Shown here: positions 1-14,430 of the stretch, one piece after another
How the letters are laid out: each line of letters opens with the position of its first letter
Position numbering within the stretch: position 1 is the first letter of the stretch
Assembly (NCBI GenBank): GCA_024516035.1
Contig: CM044959.1
Location: 37,646,369-37,710,368, forward strand
Source of the DNA: Bactericera cockerelli
Lineage: Eukaryota; Arthropoda; Insecta; Hemiptera; Triozidae
Reading direction: 5' to 3'
Length of the DNA stretch: 64,000 nucleotides
The notes under the pieces: generated by a model
Databases searched by the model: none
What the model was told of the DNA's origin: nothing
What the model saw: only the letters and a program-made list of their open reading frames with translations
Position numbers and translations under genes: made by a program

Positions 1-1758
1 GCGAGAGCGCCTAGCTCTGGCCCTGGCAGACAAAGTGAGCGAGAGGTATCGAGACCGGAAGAAGAAGGCGCTGGCTTTTGCCAAACAGCAGCTCAAATCG
101 TGAGTCTTCAAACCTATCTGGGGTCAATAATAATACTCTTTAGTGAATGGTAACCAGCAGATGAGATTAATGCTCAATAGTCTGACTGGGGAACGTTAAA
201 CAGGGAGAAGACCAGTGTCTCGCTAGAGGACTATAAACAGAGAACAGACTAGCCAACCTTTAGAAGCCAGGCTAGCTAGCAGTTTCCTAAGGGTTTAAAG
301 GCTTATAGAGAAAAGTCCAAGTCCTCATGATGGTTGATCACACAGAGAAATATGTGGTTGAGGACGAGCCAACTTTGAAATAAAGTTGGCTGGAGACCAT
401 CACTCACCCCTCCAGCTGTAGCCAAGCTGGCTACAACAACAACAACAACATAATAATACTCTTTAGTAAATGGTAACCAGCAGATGAGATTAATTCTCAA
501 AACATTTTTCACCACATAACCCTCCGAGTCTTATTATTAATATTATTATGTGGTCACCCACTCAACGTTATGTGGTCAACATGATGTTCCATGTTTTTCT
601 GGTTTCCAACCCGACTCAGGCGGGGTGAGGTCAATGTGAACAGATGGGTAATTTGTTTTCTACATGATTTTTATTTATTAATTTCATGAGAATAATTTGA
701 ATCTGGCTTGGTAGAGAGAAATAAAATACACACACATTCTTGAACGTTCAAGGCCTACTCGTACCTCACAAGGAAAAATGAGTAGTTTCTTTCACAATGA
801 ATACTCAAAAAATTGAGTAACAACCATTAATGACATTATCAAAAAAATAGCATGGAGGATCTTAGTAATACTTTGCTACTAAGAAAGTGTGTGAAGAATC
901 TGTTGCTTCCTCTGTCCCAGTAGCTAGTAGCTCAGTGGTAAAGATGTCCATCTGGTGAACCAGAGGTCGCAGGTTCGAAAGCCAGCGAGGACATGACGAA
1001 TTATAATGTTCCCCTTTGATATTGTGACTTTTATCTTGGGTATTCTTTCGCTTACTGCTGCAAAAATATGACTAATTAGTTTTAATCGGGCAATTTAAAT
1101 AAAGTGATATTAATATTATCATCATAGGGTGGCGTCATCGTGAACGGTGGTAGCCAGACAGTGGAGGAATGACTCAGCATTTCTACCACTGTCTTTACAA
1201 GGAGGCTAATAATTGATAATGGCTCCCAGAACCAAGCCAATGCGGGTCTACTCCCTGTTTATAGTCTCTCAGCCAGACTGCTGGTCTACTCCCTGTTTAT
1301 GGTTCCCCAGCCAGACTATTATAGTTAATATTATAGACATTGATAATTGATAAAGTTAAAATTAAAAATTTGATAAAGAAAAAGAAAAAAATCAATGAAT
1401 ACAATGTCTTTGATTGATTTTAATGCTGTGTCCGAAAGGCAACTACAATTTTGTAGCAGTCCGTTAAAATAATGAATTTTAATTGTTTCTCTCTATCATT
1501 AACTATAATTATCTCGACCTCTCCCATTCCAGCCCCTCGCACCACAGTTCCCCCCTCTCCGTGTCCCGCCTGAACGCCATGTCCCCCGCCGCCCGTCAGC
1601 TGGCCGCCCAGTACTCGCCCTACATCCGGCGGCTCGGGCGAGACAAAGACCTGCAAGCCTCGTACAGCCCGAGTCCGAGACATTCGCCGCGCTCCCCCAC
1701 ACCCCCCCGGAAGATTTGCTTCTCAAGAGAAAGCGAACGTGAACTTTTTTTTTTTTGA
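1..1758 (+). CDS. ESS2: ESS2 (DGCR14-like) splicing factor, C-terminal exons
   Basis: Two exons can be read. The first (1-99) encodes RERLALALADKVSERYRDRK and onward and ends at a GTGAGT donor. The second starts at 1533 after a TTCCAG acceptor, and the codon split across the intron is restored. It encodes a Ser/Pro-rich C-terminus containing LSVSRLNAMSPAARQLAAQY followed by LQASYSPSPRHSPRSPTP. The block SPA-x-RLA...YT/S...LRASY-S/T-PSP is typical of ESS2/DGCR14, a nuclear protein associated with the spliceosome. The family normally ends in a basic ARRKASDFF-like motif. Here the frame instead runs through PPRKICFSRESERELFFF to a stop at 1756-1758, next to a tandem repeat, so the true C-terminus may be altered or lie in another exon. 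The N-terminal part lies before the window. Identification is from memory of the family. Confidence 0.68.
118..560 (-). repeat. tRNA-type SINE 3' fragments flanking a (CAA)n-tailed repeat
   Basis: Positions 127-177 and 448-502 are near-identical copies of the antisense 3' end of the SINE best seen at 51366-51578 (its ACTCTTTAGT / TGGTAACCA block). They flank a roughly 270-bp element (178-447) that ends in CAACAACAACAACAACA. The same 270-bp family recurs, in whole or part, at about 9905-10000, 13678-13890, 51770-51810 and 63880-64000. Confidence 0.6.
925..995 (+). repeat. tRNA-derived SINE head
   Basis: An A-box-like TAGCTCAGTGGTAAAGATG and a B-box-like GCAGGTTCGAAAGCC are spaced as in a tRNA. 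The flanks do not pair into an acceptor stem, so this is a SINE head or degenerate tRNA relic, not a functional tRNA gene. Confidence 0.5.
1130..1330 (+). repeat. Interspersed repeat, inverted copy at the contig 2 start
   Basis: This stretch contains GTCTTTACAAGGAGG and a duplicated GGTCTACTCCCTGTTTATRGT / CAGCCAGACT motif. A degraded reverse-complement copy begins contig 2 (6396-6490), reading CCTCCTTGTAAAGAC and then GTTCACGAACGCCACCC. It lies in the ESS2 intron and is not coding. Confidence 0.6.
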
Positions 1759-1787
1759 GAGAGCGAACTTGGGGGGGGGGGGTTTTG

Positions 1788-2070
1788 GAGAGAGGTTCTA
1801 TTGCGACCTGACAGCTAGAAAAAACTAGTATAGAAGCTCGGACGATGTTTTTTTCTAAACCTTAAGTTCGTTTTTTTTAGAGAGGTTCTATTTGCGATCT
1901 GACAACTAGAAAAAACTAGTATAGAAGCTCGGACAATGATTTTTTCTAAACCTTAAGTTCGTTTTTTTTTTTTTTCTAGAGAGGTTCTATTGCGATTTGA
2001 AAACTAGAAAAAACTAGTATAGAAGCTAGGACGATGATTTTTTCTAAACCTCAAGTTCGTTTTTTTTTTT
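1788..2070 (+). repeat. Three-copy minisatellite, 90-99 bp unit
   Basis: Units start near 1790, 1880 and 1979. Each begins GAGAGGTTCTATT, contains CTAGAAAAAACTAG (a small palindrome) and GTATAGAAGCT, and ends in CTAAACC followed by TTCG and a T tract. The length differences lie mainly in the T tracts. The array starts immediately after the ESS2 reading frame closes. Confidence 0.85.
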
Positions 2071-3888
2071 CAATTACAACCAAGTGTATTCAGGGACAAA
2101 TTTTCTTCACTTAGAATACTACTGACAATTCATAAACTAGCCATATTTGTTAACCAAACACATTGAAGGAGCAAAGCGACATCTGAAATTTGGTTCATAG
2201 GTGTCTTTAATGCCATAGAGGCGCAGAGGGAAGGATTTTCCCCCATTCCATCTGGCGGGCCAGCCGCGGGGAAAGAAGCCTTGTTCATAAACTTTTGGCT
2301 AACAACCGTAGCAAAGCACGGCTTAAACAGCTCATATTTTATAATTATGTAATTCTGTCTATCTGTTAGTATTTACTTTGGTACAAAATACACATTTATT
2401 TTTAATTTTATGTAAATTGAAGCTTTTATGTGTAATTGTGTATACTGTAGATAAATTATTATAAAAAGTGAATTATTCACTCATTGTTGTTAAAAATTCA
2501 AGTTTTATGATTTATTTATTTATATTCCCTCATCTTTGCAATGATATTTTTCTAGGTTTTAACGTAATTTTTTGTTAAATATTCTGCCCAAACTGGGATT
2601 GAACTTAGTATCTCTGGACCATGGGTGGTAATCACAACCGTTACACCATGGTGTCTGTCTGTCCTCTGTGGTGTAATACCCGGACTTTTTCTGCCCAGTA
2701 CCGTGTTTCTCGACGTGATTTAAAATCAATTAATAAATAATTTGTAGGTAGATGGAAAAAATCGCTAGTAGATGGAGGAGTCAAGATAAATAAAAAAAAA
2801 TACATCAAGCTGGCCGCGCCACTTGAAACACAAAATCAGGTAGCTAGTCCATTTGTGCTTTCAGTATAATCTAATCAAAAATATTTGTGCACTTCTACAA
2901 AGGTTACTCTAGCGGGTAGCCCGTTATAGTAGACTTATAGAACGACCATTTCAACGATGATCCAAAATGTTAGTCTTCAAGTGGCGCGGCCAGCGCTTTT
3001 TACGATCACGTTGAGAAACGAGTGCCAGTGTGGTGGTAACGCGTCTGCTTGGGTTCATTTGCTGTCCCAGGGATAGAACACAATCATGAGCACTTAGCTC
3101 ATTGCAGAATGGTTCTTTTACCATTATTACTCTTCGCAAAAACCCCTTGTTCAAAACTTACATTAATGTGGTGAACTAGGTGCTCATACTGCTCATGTTG
3201 TCTAATCATCTCAGAGAGAAGTAGGTACCTATTTTTCGGCAGTAAAAAGACAAAATAATAACTACGGCGCCAATCGGCCGGTGTGAAAGTGGCAAGGTGT
3301 ATTCGAGATAGACCACAAGGTACGTACATTTGTTTGATGAATTCATATCGAGATATCTCATTAGCCATGTGGGAAGATCCCGGGTTCAAACACAGAGTCA
3401 AGTAACATATTTGTAAGTCCTATCTTGTGTTGACGTGTGGATTGGACTCTTGTTGCCCAGCACCTTAATGGAAAGTATATTGTTACTCCTCACCCCTCAG
3501 AGGTGTGCTATACTAAGGGATAGTAAGCTACCACAAAAACGCAAAAATCTCTTGCTATAAGATATTTGGTTAAAATATTTATTTTCACCAGTTTTTGAGA
3601 ATCTAGACGATTGTTGTGAATCTCTGTAAGAGTACATAGTTGTAACAGATTCAGTTGTTCTTTTTATTTTCTATGGGGTGAAAGTACAGGGTATTCCAGC
3701 ATACTGAAAGTTATTATATTAAGCTCTTAGAAAACAACACTTGGCACCGTTATTGAAAGCAAGAACAATAATTGTACTGAAAGAAAAGTATGTACAGAGA
3801 AATGAACAATGTCAAATACATGTGTGTCAGGAGAGACATAGATTTATATTTAGGATAACAAAAATAAAAGTACAAAATAGTCCATGGA
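2071..3888. other. Intergenic, no gene seen
   Basis: This is the AT-rich interval between the ends of ESS2 (+) and RpS5 (-). Degenerate tRNA-like B-box motifs occur near 2595-2625 (antisense, GTTCAATCCCAG read on minus) and 3379-3392 (CGGGTTCAAACAC), so old SINE debris is likely. No exon with believable splice sites or codon structure is seen. The 3' UTR of RpS5 should lie just below 3889. Confidence 0.5.
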
Positions 3889-6295
<2,407 letters not shown>

Positions 6296-6395
6296 NNNNN
6301 NNNNNNNNNNNNNNNNNNNNNNNNNNNNNNNNNNNNNNNNNNNNNNNNNNNNNNNNNNNNNNNNNNNNNNNNNNNNNNNNNNNNNNNNNNNNNNN
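6296..6395. other. Assembly gap (100 N)
   Basis: Exactly 100 Ns interrupt an RpS5 exon. The round size indicates a scaffolding gap of unknown true length. Confidence 0.99.
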
Positions 6396-9300
6396 ATATT
6401 ACCTCCTTGTAAAGACGGGGTAGAATGGGGGTCATTCCCCCCCGCTTGGGGCCCCCATCGTTCACGAACGCCACCCTAATATTTTTATGATTGAAAATTA
6501 TCGGGGGGGGACGAAAAGGGGGAAAGCCATGCTCACAAGACTATAAACAAGAAAACACCAACCCTTAAACCAGGCACTTCATTTCCCAAATTTTAAAGGC
6601 TTATTATTTATTTATTTTTTTATTTTTCACAAAATTTTTAAAAAAACAAAAAAAACCCCCAAAAAAAGTTTTTAAAATATAATAAGGTATTTAAAGTAAT
6701 ATACTTTTATTTTATTGGGGACTGAAAATTTTTCCAATTTAATTATTGGTAAAAATTAATTAATTTTCAGGTATTACCCCAAATTTTGGAGCTTGACTGG
6801 GAAAAATAAGTGATTAAAAAATTAAAAATAAAAAAAATAAAAAAAAAAAAAAAAAAAAATTCTTTATTTTCCCCCCTTTTAAGTTAATGATTTTAAAATT
6901 TTTTCCCCTTTTTCCATTTTTAAAATCCATATTTTTAAAAAAAAAGAAAATTTTAAAAAAAAAAAAAGAAAAAACCAAATAAAAATCATATGATTACAAA
7001 ATTTGGGGGTTTTTTTTAAAAATTTTTTCTTATTCTGTCTTATTAAAAAAAAATTTAAATTTTTAAATTTTTAAAAAAAACCATTTTTTGGGCTAATTTT
7101 TTGTGCACTTTTTTCGGGGGCCCCAAATTTTTAAATTTTGGAGGTAACTGATTTTCAAAATGCACCACGTATGAAAAAGATTTTTTTGAGAATTCACTTT
7201 TAACCGGGGGGAAAATATGGGTTGATCAACGATAGGGGTTTTTCTTGTTTCCCAGATATGACACACTTGATACAATATTTTAGAAGCTTTAAAAAGGAAA
7301 AAATTTTTTTAGTGTTAAAATTCAAGTCTCATACAGGATATGGCATTTGATCTTCTCTCTCTTTTTAAAATAATTCAAAATAGTTTCTTTGCTCTATCCA
7401 CTTTTATATTTCACACAACCCTCCCCCCCCAAATTACAATCCATATCAATAATTGTTTGAATCAGTGCATAGAAACATTTTTTTAAAGATTGAACCCCCT
7501 GTTTTTAATTTAAAAAGAAGGGGGTGAGATATAGCGTTTTTTATTACAATATTTAGTTTGTTTTTTAATTTTTTAAGGTGTTGATCAACAAGTATACCGA
7601 TTTTTTTTCAAAACATTCTTTTCTTTCTATTTTGGGTTACAGCCTGTATTTTATCAACAAAAATAATGAATATCTCGGATGTGTTGGTTGTCCATATTGG
7701 TGATAAGAATTTGGGGTAGCGTTTTAGGGTTTTTAAATTTTTTAGGACTACGCAAACCAATTTTTTTTTTTTTTTAAATTTTTTTTTTGCATTCATGAAC
7801 TCACCCAAAAATCACTTCGAAAAAAGGGCAGGGTCGTCACAAAACTAATATTTTGCTCTTGTTTAAAGGGGGGGAGGATGATAAAACTTTTAAACAGAAA
7901 AAATATTACGTACCTGAAAAGGGGAATTTCTCCAAAGAGAGGGTTTGTCCAATACCCTTAAATTTTTTAACCCTTTAGCCTTTTGGGGGGGAGGATCTGA
8001 ACCAAGAAGAGCAAATTTTTTTTTTCCATTTTTTTGGGGGTCTCGATTTTTTTACGTTTTTATAGAATCAAATCCTTTTATTTAGATCTAAAAGGGCCAC
8101 TAGTTTTTTTTTTGTTATCAAAAGGGGTTTATGTAAAATTGGAAAAAAGTTTAAAGCGCGTCCTCTGTACCTTTTTTTTTTCCAAACCCAAAATTTGGGG
8201 CTGTGGGAAAATAGATTATTTTATCAGATATTGGGTAATTTGGGGTTTTAACACATTTTCTATAATCTTGCTTATATTTGACTGAGTCCTTGGGCAAAAT
8301 TATTTATAGGTTTTTTTTCTCGATTTATATATTGGTGTAAAAGGCTAATTTACAGCTTTTGGGGGAAAAATTTCCCTCTTGAAGGATTTATTACTATAAA
8401 TTTAAGTTTTAAAATTTCTTGGCAAATTTTTTAAAGTTACGCTTATCCCGTCTGCCCCGGTCCAGAACCCCTTTTAAGGCTGTTAATATTTTTTTTAGAA
8501 CTTCGTCCTGGGGAAAAGATCTTAAATTATCAAAGAACTGGTTACAACGGGGTTTTTAAACAAATATCCCATTTTCCCCAGTCAGTATTGTTTGGCCACA
8601 CCCTCCCACCTTAAAAAAGTGAGATTTTAAAATTTCAAATTTTAGGGTTCCTTTTTTGTGCGCTATTAAGTATCGTTTTCCTATTTTTGTAGGGGTTTCG
8701 ATTGCCTTTGTCGTTTGTAAATATTTAAGTCAGCCACAGCTTTTTTTTTATTACCACAATTTTTTTAATTTTTTTTTTTATAGTTTTTAAAAAAAAATCC
8801 AAGTCCGGGGTTTTCATTCCACGGGGTTCTCAGCGAACATTTTAAAACCTAAACTCAACCAAAAAAATTAATTTTTTTTTCAACCCACTGCCTTAAGAAA
8901 AATTATCCCCATAGAAAGCGCCTGGAATATCTCCCCCCAAAAAGTGAAATTTTTGGGGGTCTCTGGATAATAGACTGACATGGCGACACACATAAACCTC
9001 CATAACAAACTATCATCCCCATTTTCGCCATTTCCCCCATTAGGAAAACGTTGACTCCGCCCTGCCTTGAAACATATCATTCCACTTTCACACCTACTAA
9101 GTTACGGCATTACTACTGGGGGTTTTCCTCTAATGCCCCAAACCCTATTTCTTTTGCAAAAGCGACTTTTTGCACAGTCATGGTCTTTTAAAATTTAATT
9201 CATGTAGAACATCTTTAAAAGAAATGGAATCTTAACTTTTTACGACAACTGGCCCGGCACATTACTCTCATCCAAAAGTTAAAGACACTCTCCAAACACA

Positions 9301-9574
9301 GTGAAATTCACAACTTAATACACGCAATAGGGCAAATTTTACCCCCAAAAAAAAAAATTTTTAACAAGTCTATCTGGGCACAGGTAAATATTTCAATAAA
9401 ATTACCTAACACCTTAAACTACTGGAAAAAAACCCCTTTTTTCCGCCCTGAAACTTTCCCTTTTTAAAAATTTTCCCCGTACCCTTGAAGAGCTGAGTGA
9501 GGCATTGAGACAAAAAACTAATAAGTACCAAAAAAAACCTTTATTTTACTTTTTTTTTTTTCTTTTTAAATTTT

Positions 9575-9665
9575 TTTGAGAGAGGAGAGAGAGGGAGGGG
9601 GGGGGGGGAGGGGGGGGGAGAAAAGGGGGGAAAGAGAGAGAGAGAAAGAGAGAAGAGGGGGAAAA
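9575..9665 (+). repeat. (GA)n / G-rich low-complexity tract
   Basis: About 90 bases are composed only of G and A (GAGAGA runs with stretches of 8-13 Gs). It is probably a GA microsatellite with homopolymer errors. Confidence 0.7.
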
Positions 9666-10314
9666 TTTACAATTTCATTTTCCTTCTTTGGGAGGTACAA
9701 GTTTACAATTACTAGCGTTTTTTTTTTAGTTATATTTTATATTATATTATTTTTATTTAATTTTATTTTTCTAATTTTATCTTTTTAAATTAATAATTAG
9801 TATTTTTACTTTTACTTTATTGTTGACTTTGTACCAATTCCAGTAACATTTTGTCAATAAATAAAAATTAATTGTTTTAATTGTCCCCAAGGTTATCGCA
9901 CATAGAAATATGGGTTCAACGACCAATTTTTAAATAAAGTTGGCTGGAGCCACGCTCAACCCCCCCACGCCCCCAACGGGTACAACAACCAACAAATGAT
10001 GAGAAAAAAAATAATGACCTTTTTTTTTTCCCCAGCGAAGGCTACTGATAGTCGTCATAACACCCCGATCGCGGGCCGAAAACACCTACTTCATCCCCAC
10101 CCCCGCGGGGCGGGGGATAGCATCCCGCCCGAGCAATCGGGAAAACCCCCAACTCATCAAGGACGCTACTCCTACATCCCCCCCACTTTTCCAAGGGTCC
10201 CAATACGACCCGCCCTCCCCAATGATGAGAAAGTAACCCCAAAAGAGTTGAAATGAAGGGGGCAGAATAAAAATATAATAAAAACCTTTATTTTTATTAT
10301 TATTATTTAACCGA

Positions 10315-10440
10315 ACCATAGCTTGCGGGGTAACAGGGGCTTAACCGGAGGCGTGGTTCAATCCCCGGTTTAGCGTAATTTATAAAGCGAGTTTGAGATT
10401 GTGAATCACGAAAGTGTTTAACACAAATATGATACAACTA
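10315..10440 (+). repeat. tRNA-type SINE, degraded
   Basis: A head containing GTGGTTCAATCCCCGGTTTAG (B box) is followed by AAAGCGAGTTTGAGATTG. A second degraded copy at about 14900-15000 shares GGTTTCAGCGTATTT and AAAGCGAGTTTGGAATATTG. Confidence 0.5.
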
Positions 10441-12349
10441 AAACAAACAAACTTTTTTTTTTTAGAAGAGGAAAAAAAAATATAATAAAAATTTTTTATT
10501 TTTATTTTGCTTTAAAAATCAAAACGAGGCTGTTTTTCCCCTCGGAATCCTCCCTTTGATTCGTGGGGTTTTTTGATAACTCCCTCGTGGGGGTAACTCC
10601 CAAAATTACAATGTCTTCATTTAATTTTTTGCTTACCAAACTTAGGATGTAAGTTTTTTTTCACATAGAATATCCAAAATCGGAAAAGGGGGGGAGTTAA
10701 AAACACAGGGTTCCCCTTCCTTTCCCCACCAAAAAATACAATTTTAATTTTTCAATTGAAAAAAATCTACCTTTCTTTTTCTGAAATTAATCGATTTTTT
10801 TCGCTCAGGTATGATGGACAATCAAGAACAAAAACCTTCGCGGGGATGGGGGTATAAAGATTTCTAGTCCCGAGTTTTTTTTTCCCCCGAGGGAATTCTT
10901 TTTAATGTTTTTTTTAAAAATGTTGCTTAGTTTTTTTTTTTTTTTTTTTATCCCAACAAAAGGCTCCCTCGATCCTATTTTTTAAAACTATCTTGTTTAT
11001 GTATTTCTGTGTCTATCAATACTGTTAAAGAAATTTTACTTAAAAATTGTTTTTTTTTACAATTATTCTTACAACGGTCTCTATTGATCTTGTGTTTTGT
11101 AAATAAATCACTCTCCCCCCATTTTTTTTTTTTTAAAAATTTTTAGGTATTTCCGGGGGCTGGAGGTTTTTTTAACCCCCGTGTAAAAAGAAAAAGCATT
11201 AAAGCGACGCAACGTTAAAAAAACTTCTAACATTTACAGCTTTGCTTTACTTCATGTACTTTTTTCATGTTTGTTATACCTTTCAATTTTTTTAAATCAT
11301 TAAAAAACAATAGGCCTACAGCCCGGGGGGCTTTGCCTCCCACAATGGGCCTCCATCAATACGGCCTGAACCGGTTCCCCCACCAGTCACTTCTTGCCCC
11401 AAAAAACACCCACACCGGGGCTTCCCCCTCTCAGTCTTGGTCTTCCCCTTTTCCTTGTGCGAGATCTTGGCTTTAAACTTTCTTTGCATTCTGGCGTCTT
11501 CCATCCTCTGAACGTCCCAAACAAGGAGTCCCCGGGGGTTTTTAAACCACTAACTTTCCTTCAAAAATTTAGCTATCTCCCGGTTTTTGGTGCGCCTTCA
11601 GCCTCATTGTTTTTAATTCTCCATATATTTTTCTGATATTTTCCGCCACATCTTTTTTTTTTTTTTCTTTGGCTTTATTTTAATGTCCAACTTTCACTGC
11701 CATAATTATTACGGGGTACAATGTTTTGTAATTTTTTAAATCATTTATTTTTTAAATTTCTTCTTGTTTCATTTAGTCCATTTTTGAAAATTTTTAAAAG
11801 TATAATTTTTTCTTTTTCAATTACTTAAGCTTTAATTTACTTTTTTCACTCGTCATTAAAAGTAACTATTAGAAAGGCTTTCCCGTAATTATACTCCGTT
11901 GCGGATATTATAAAATTTTATTACAACAATCAATTTTATTTTATTGTAATATGATTTTACAAAGGTTGGGGTAAAAATGCAAAAAACAACTTTTTTTTTT
12001 TAAAAATTTTTAAACATAAATTACAATTATACATAATAACTAAAAAAAAATACATTTTTTTTTTAATTCAAACAAAAATTATTCAAATTAAAGCCTTTGA
12101 AAAGCGAGAGAAAAGAAAATACAATTAATTATTTTAATTAAAACTAAAAAAAAATTTCCTCCCTTTTTCTCGAACCCCACTTACCACCCCATCTCGGAGA
12201 TCGAACACGTGATTCAAAACTCCCGATAACTGCTCGCCCCCAAAACCACAACATAGTCCAGGGGGGGCTCCCCATTTCCGGGGATTTTGGGGCAAGCTCA
12301 GAAGATATCAAGCGAGGGGACGCGGGGCTGAAACTGAGGAAACCTTGAG

Positions 12350-12560
12350 GGGCGGATACATTAAGGTAATTAAAAGGGGCACCGGGCAGAGTGAGTTAGC
12401 GCGCAATGCTTTGCACCATGGTGACCTGGGTTCGATCACCAGCGGGGGGGGAATTTTTTCTGCTTGGCTTGGATGTTGGGGTCCACCATACCTCCAAAGG
12501 GAAAAAATGAGTATTACTTGTATGAGTAACGACCATGGGGGCATACCAGAAAAAAAAAAA
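12350..12560 (+). repeat. tRNA-type SINE, degraded
   Basis: GTGAGTTAGCGCGCAATGCT (A-box region) and CTGGGTTCGATCACCAGC (B box) are followed by a CTTGGATG...ATGAGTATTACTTGTATGAG tail. It is readable despite inserted Gs and As. Confidence 0.5.
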
Positions 12561-14094
12561 ATTTTTTTTAAAGAATTCTAAAAAGACAAGGCTCTTATAA
12601 TGCTGTGCTACCCAAAAAAATTTGGGGAAAAAATTTTGTGCTTTACCACAAAAAAAATCAAAACATACAACATTAAGGAACCTTATACTGTTTCTATAAA
12701 CTGTAGACCTGTCGGGCGGGGTGACTAAACAAAAAAGACAGTCAGGGGTCTACGGGTCAGGGAAAAACCTGAATTGTCGGGGAATTTTTTCGAACCAAAA
12801 AAGTCGGGGGAAAATCGGGAATTTTGGAAAAAAACCACCTAAGTCGGGGGAATTTTGTAAAAAAAACCCCAAAATCAGGAATTTTTTTCAAGATCCAATT
12901 TTTGTCAAAAAAATGATAATAAAAAAAATTCGCCTGCGGCGCCACGAAAACCGGGCAGGTGATAATTCTTCTTTGATAGTAACACAAATCACACTTTTGA
13001 TAAATTAAAAAAATTTTTTGCAGTTTTTTTCAGAGTTTTCCCTTTCCAAAAAAGGGATCACTTTTTAATTTTCCTTTATCCATTGTGAGGAAACATATTT
13101 TTTTTTTCCAGCGTGGGGAGGGGAAACCCCCATCCCCACACATTGCACAAAGTTTTTTCAGTCCCAAAACAAACCCCCCTCCCAAATTAAAAAAAATCCT
13201 TTTCCTTCTAATTTGCAAAATAATCAATTACAATGAACTATCTATACTATAAAAAAAGCTGTCTGTGTGTAATTGTGTATGATGTGTGTGTGGGTATGTA
13301 CTATGTATGTATGAGTATGTTCTTTATAAAAATCCACACCGTTTGATCAAAAAAACCTGAAATTTTGCACATGGGGCCCTTTTTTGGATCGGAATTCTTC
13401 TAGGCTAATAAATCTCCCGAAATAACTATAATAGTAAGGGAAAAAAAAGGGGGGTGGGGAAAAAAAAATTCACGTTTTTTTGACATAAAGACATTTTTTT
13501 TTTCGAAATTTGTCGCGACGACCTATCAACTCAAAACAGAAAATTTTAGGCAAGGGTTTGAGCTTTCAATTAATACATCGATCGGAATTTTTTTGATGAG
13601 CCGTTCTTGAGCTACGCCGGGAAAAAGGGAAAAAAAAGGGTGGGTAACATGTAAAAATTTACGTTTTTTAACCGTCTCGCAAGGACTATAAACAAGAAAA
13701 CAGCCAACCCTTAAAAACCAGGCTAGCTTTTCAATTTTCCAAGGGTTAATGGCTTATAAAGAAAATTCCATGTCCAAAGATTGATCGCACAAGAAATATG
13801 TGGTTCAGGCGACCAACTTTGAAATAAAAGGCTGGAAAAACCCTCACTCACCCCCTCCAGCTGAGCCAAGCTGGGGTACAAACAACAACAACCCAAAAAC
13901 AACGTTTTTTAACCTAAATGACTTTTTTTTTCGAAATTTTTTTAGTGACGACCCAACTCAAACGAGAAAGTTTAGGGAAGGGTTTAGATTTTTATTTGAC
14001 ATATTGACGCGAAATTCTGATGAGCCCTTCTTTACTACCCGGGAAGAACAGAAAATAGATGGGGGGCAAAACAATCAGGTTTTTTTTTCAAAAC

Positions 14095-14430
14095 CAAAAA
14101 ACATTTTGTGGGGTGTTGTGGATGTTTTGGGGTTTTTGGGTGTGGTTTGTGGTGTGCGTTTGGGGTTGCGTTTGGCGTGGCGGTGTGGTGTGTGTGTGGG
14201 GAGGGGGTGTCGTGTGTTGGGTGGTTGTGTGGGTGTTTTTGGGGTGGGGTGGTGGTGTTCGTGTGGGTGTGGGTTTTTGTGGTGGGCGTGTGGGGGGTGC
14301 GTGTGGTGGTGAGGGGGTGTTTTGGGGGGTGGGGTGTGTGTGTGGGGGTGTGGTGTGGGTTTGTTTTTGTGGGGTGTTGGTTTTGGTGTGTGCGTTGTAT
14401 TGTTTTTATGGGGGTGGCGAAGCGGGGGTG
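14095..14430 (+). repeat. G/T-only low-complexity tract
   Basis: About 330 bases consist almost solely of G and T on the plus strand, an irregular mix of GTGT, GGGG and TTTT. It produces long open frames in several phases rich in Gly, Val, Trp and Cys. It is most likely an error-scrambled (TG)n microsatellite within the low-quality block. Confidence 0.65.

Noticed and set aside
925..995. Functional tRNA gene (also considered at 10331, 12370, 47885, 48205, 50213, 51366)
   Set aside because: A- and B-box-like sequences are present, but acceptor stems do not pair and most recur as dispersed repeats.
1420..1726. Minus-strand open frames across the ESS2 exon
   Set aside because: They are shadows of a GC-rich plus-strand exon with conserved protein sequence.
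13250..13330. Helitron 5' end (CTATACTATAAAA start with TGTGTG-rich stretch)
   Set aside because: Suggestive of a known repeat start, but base quality is too poor and no 3' hairpin/CTRR end could be located.
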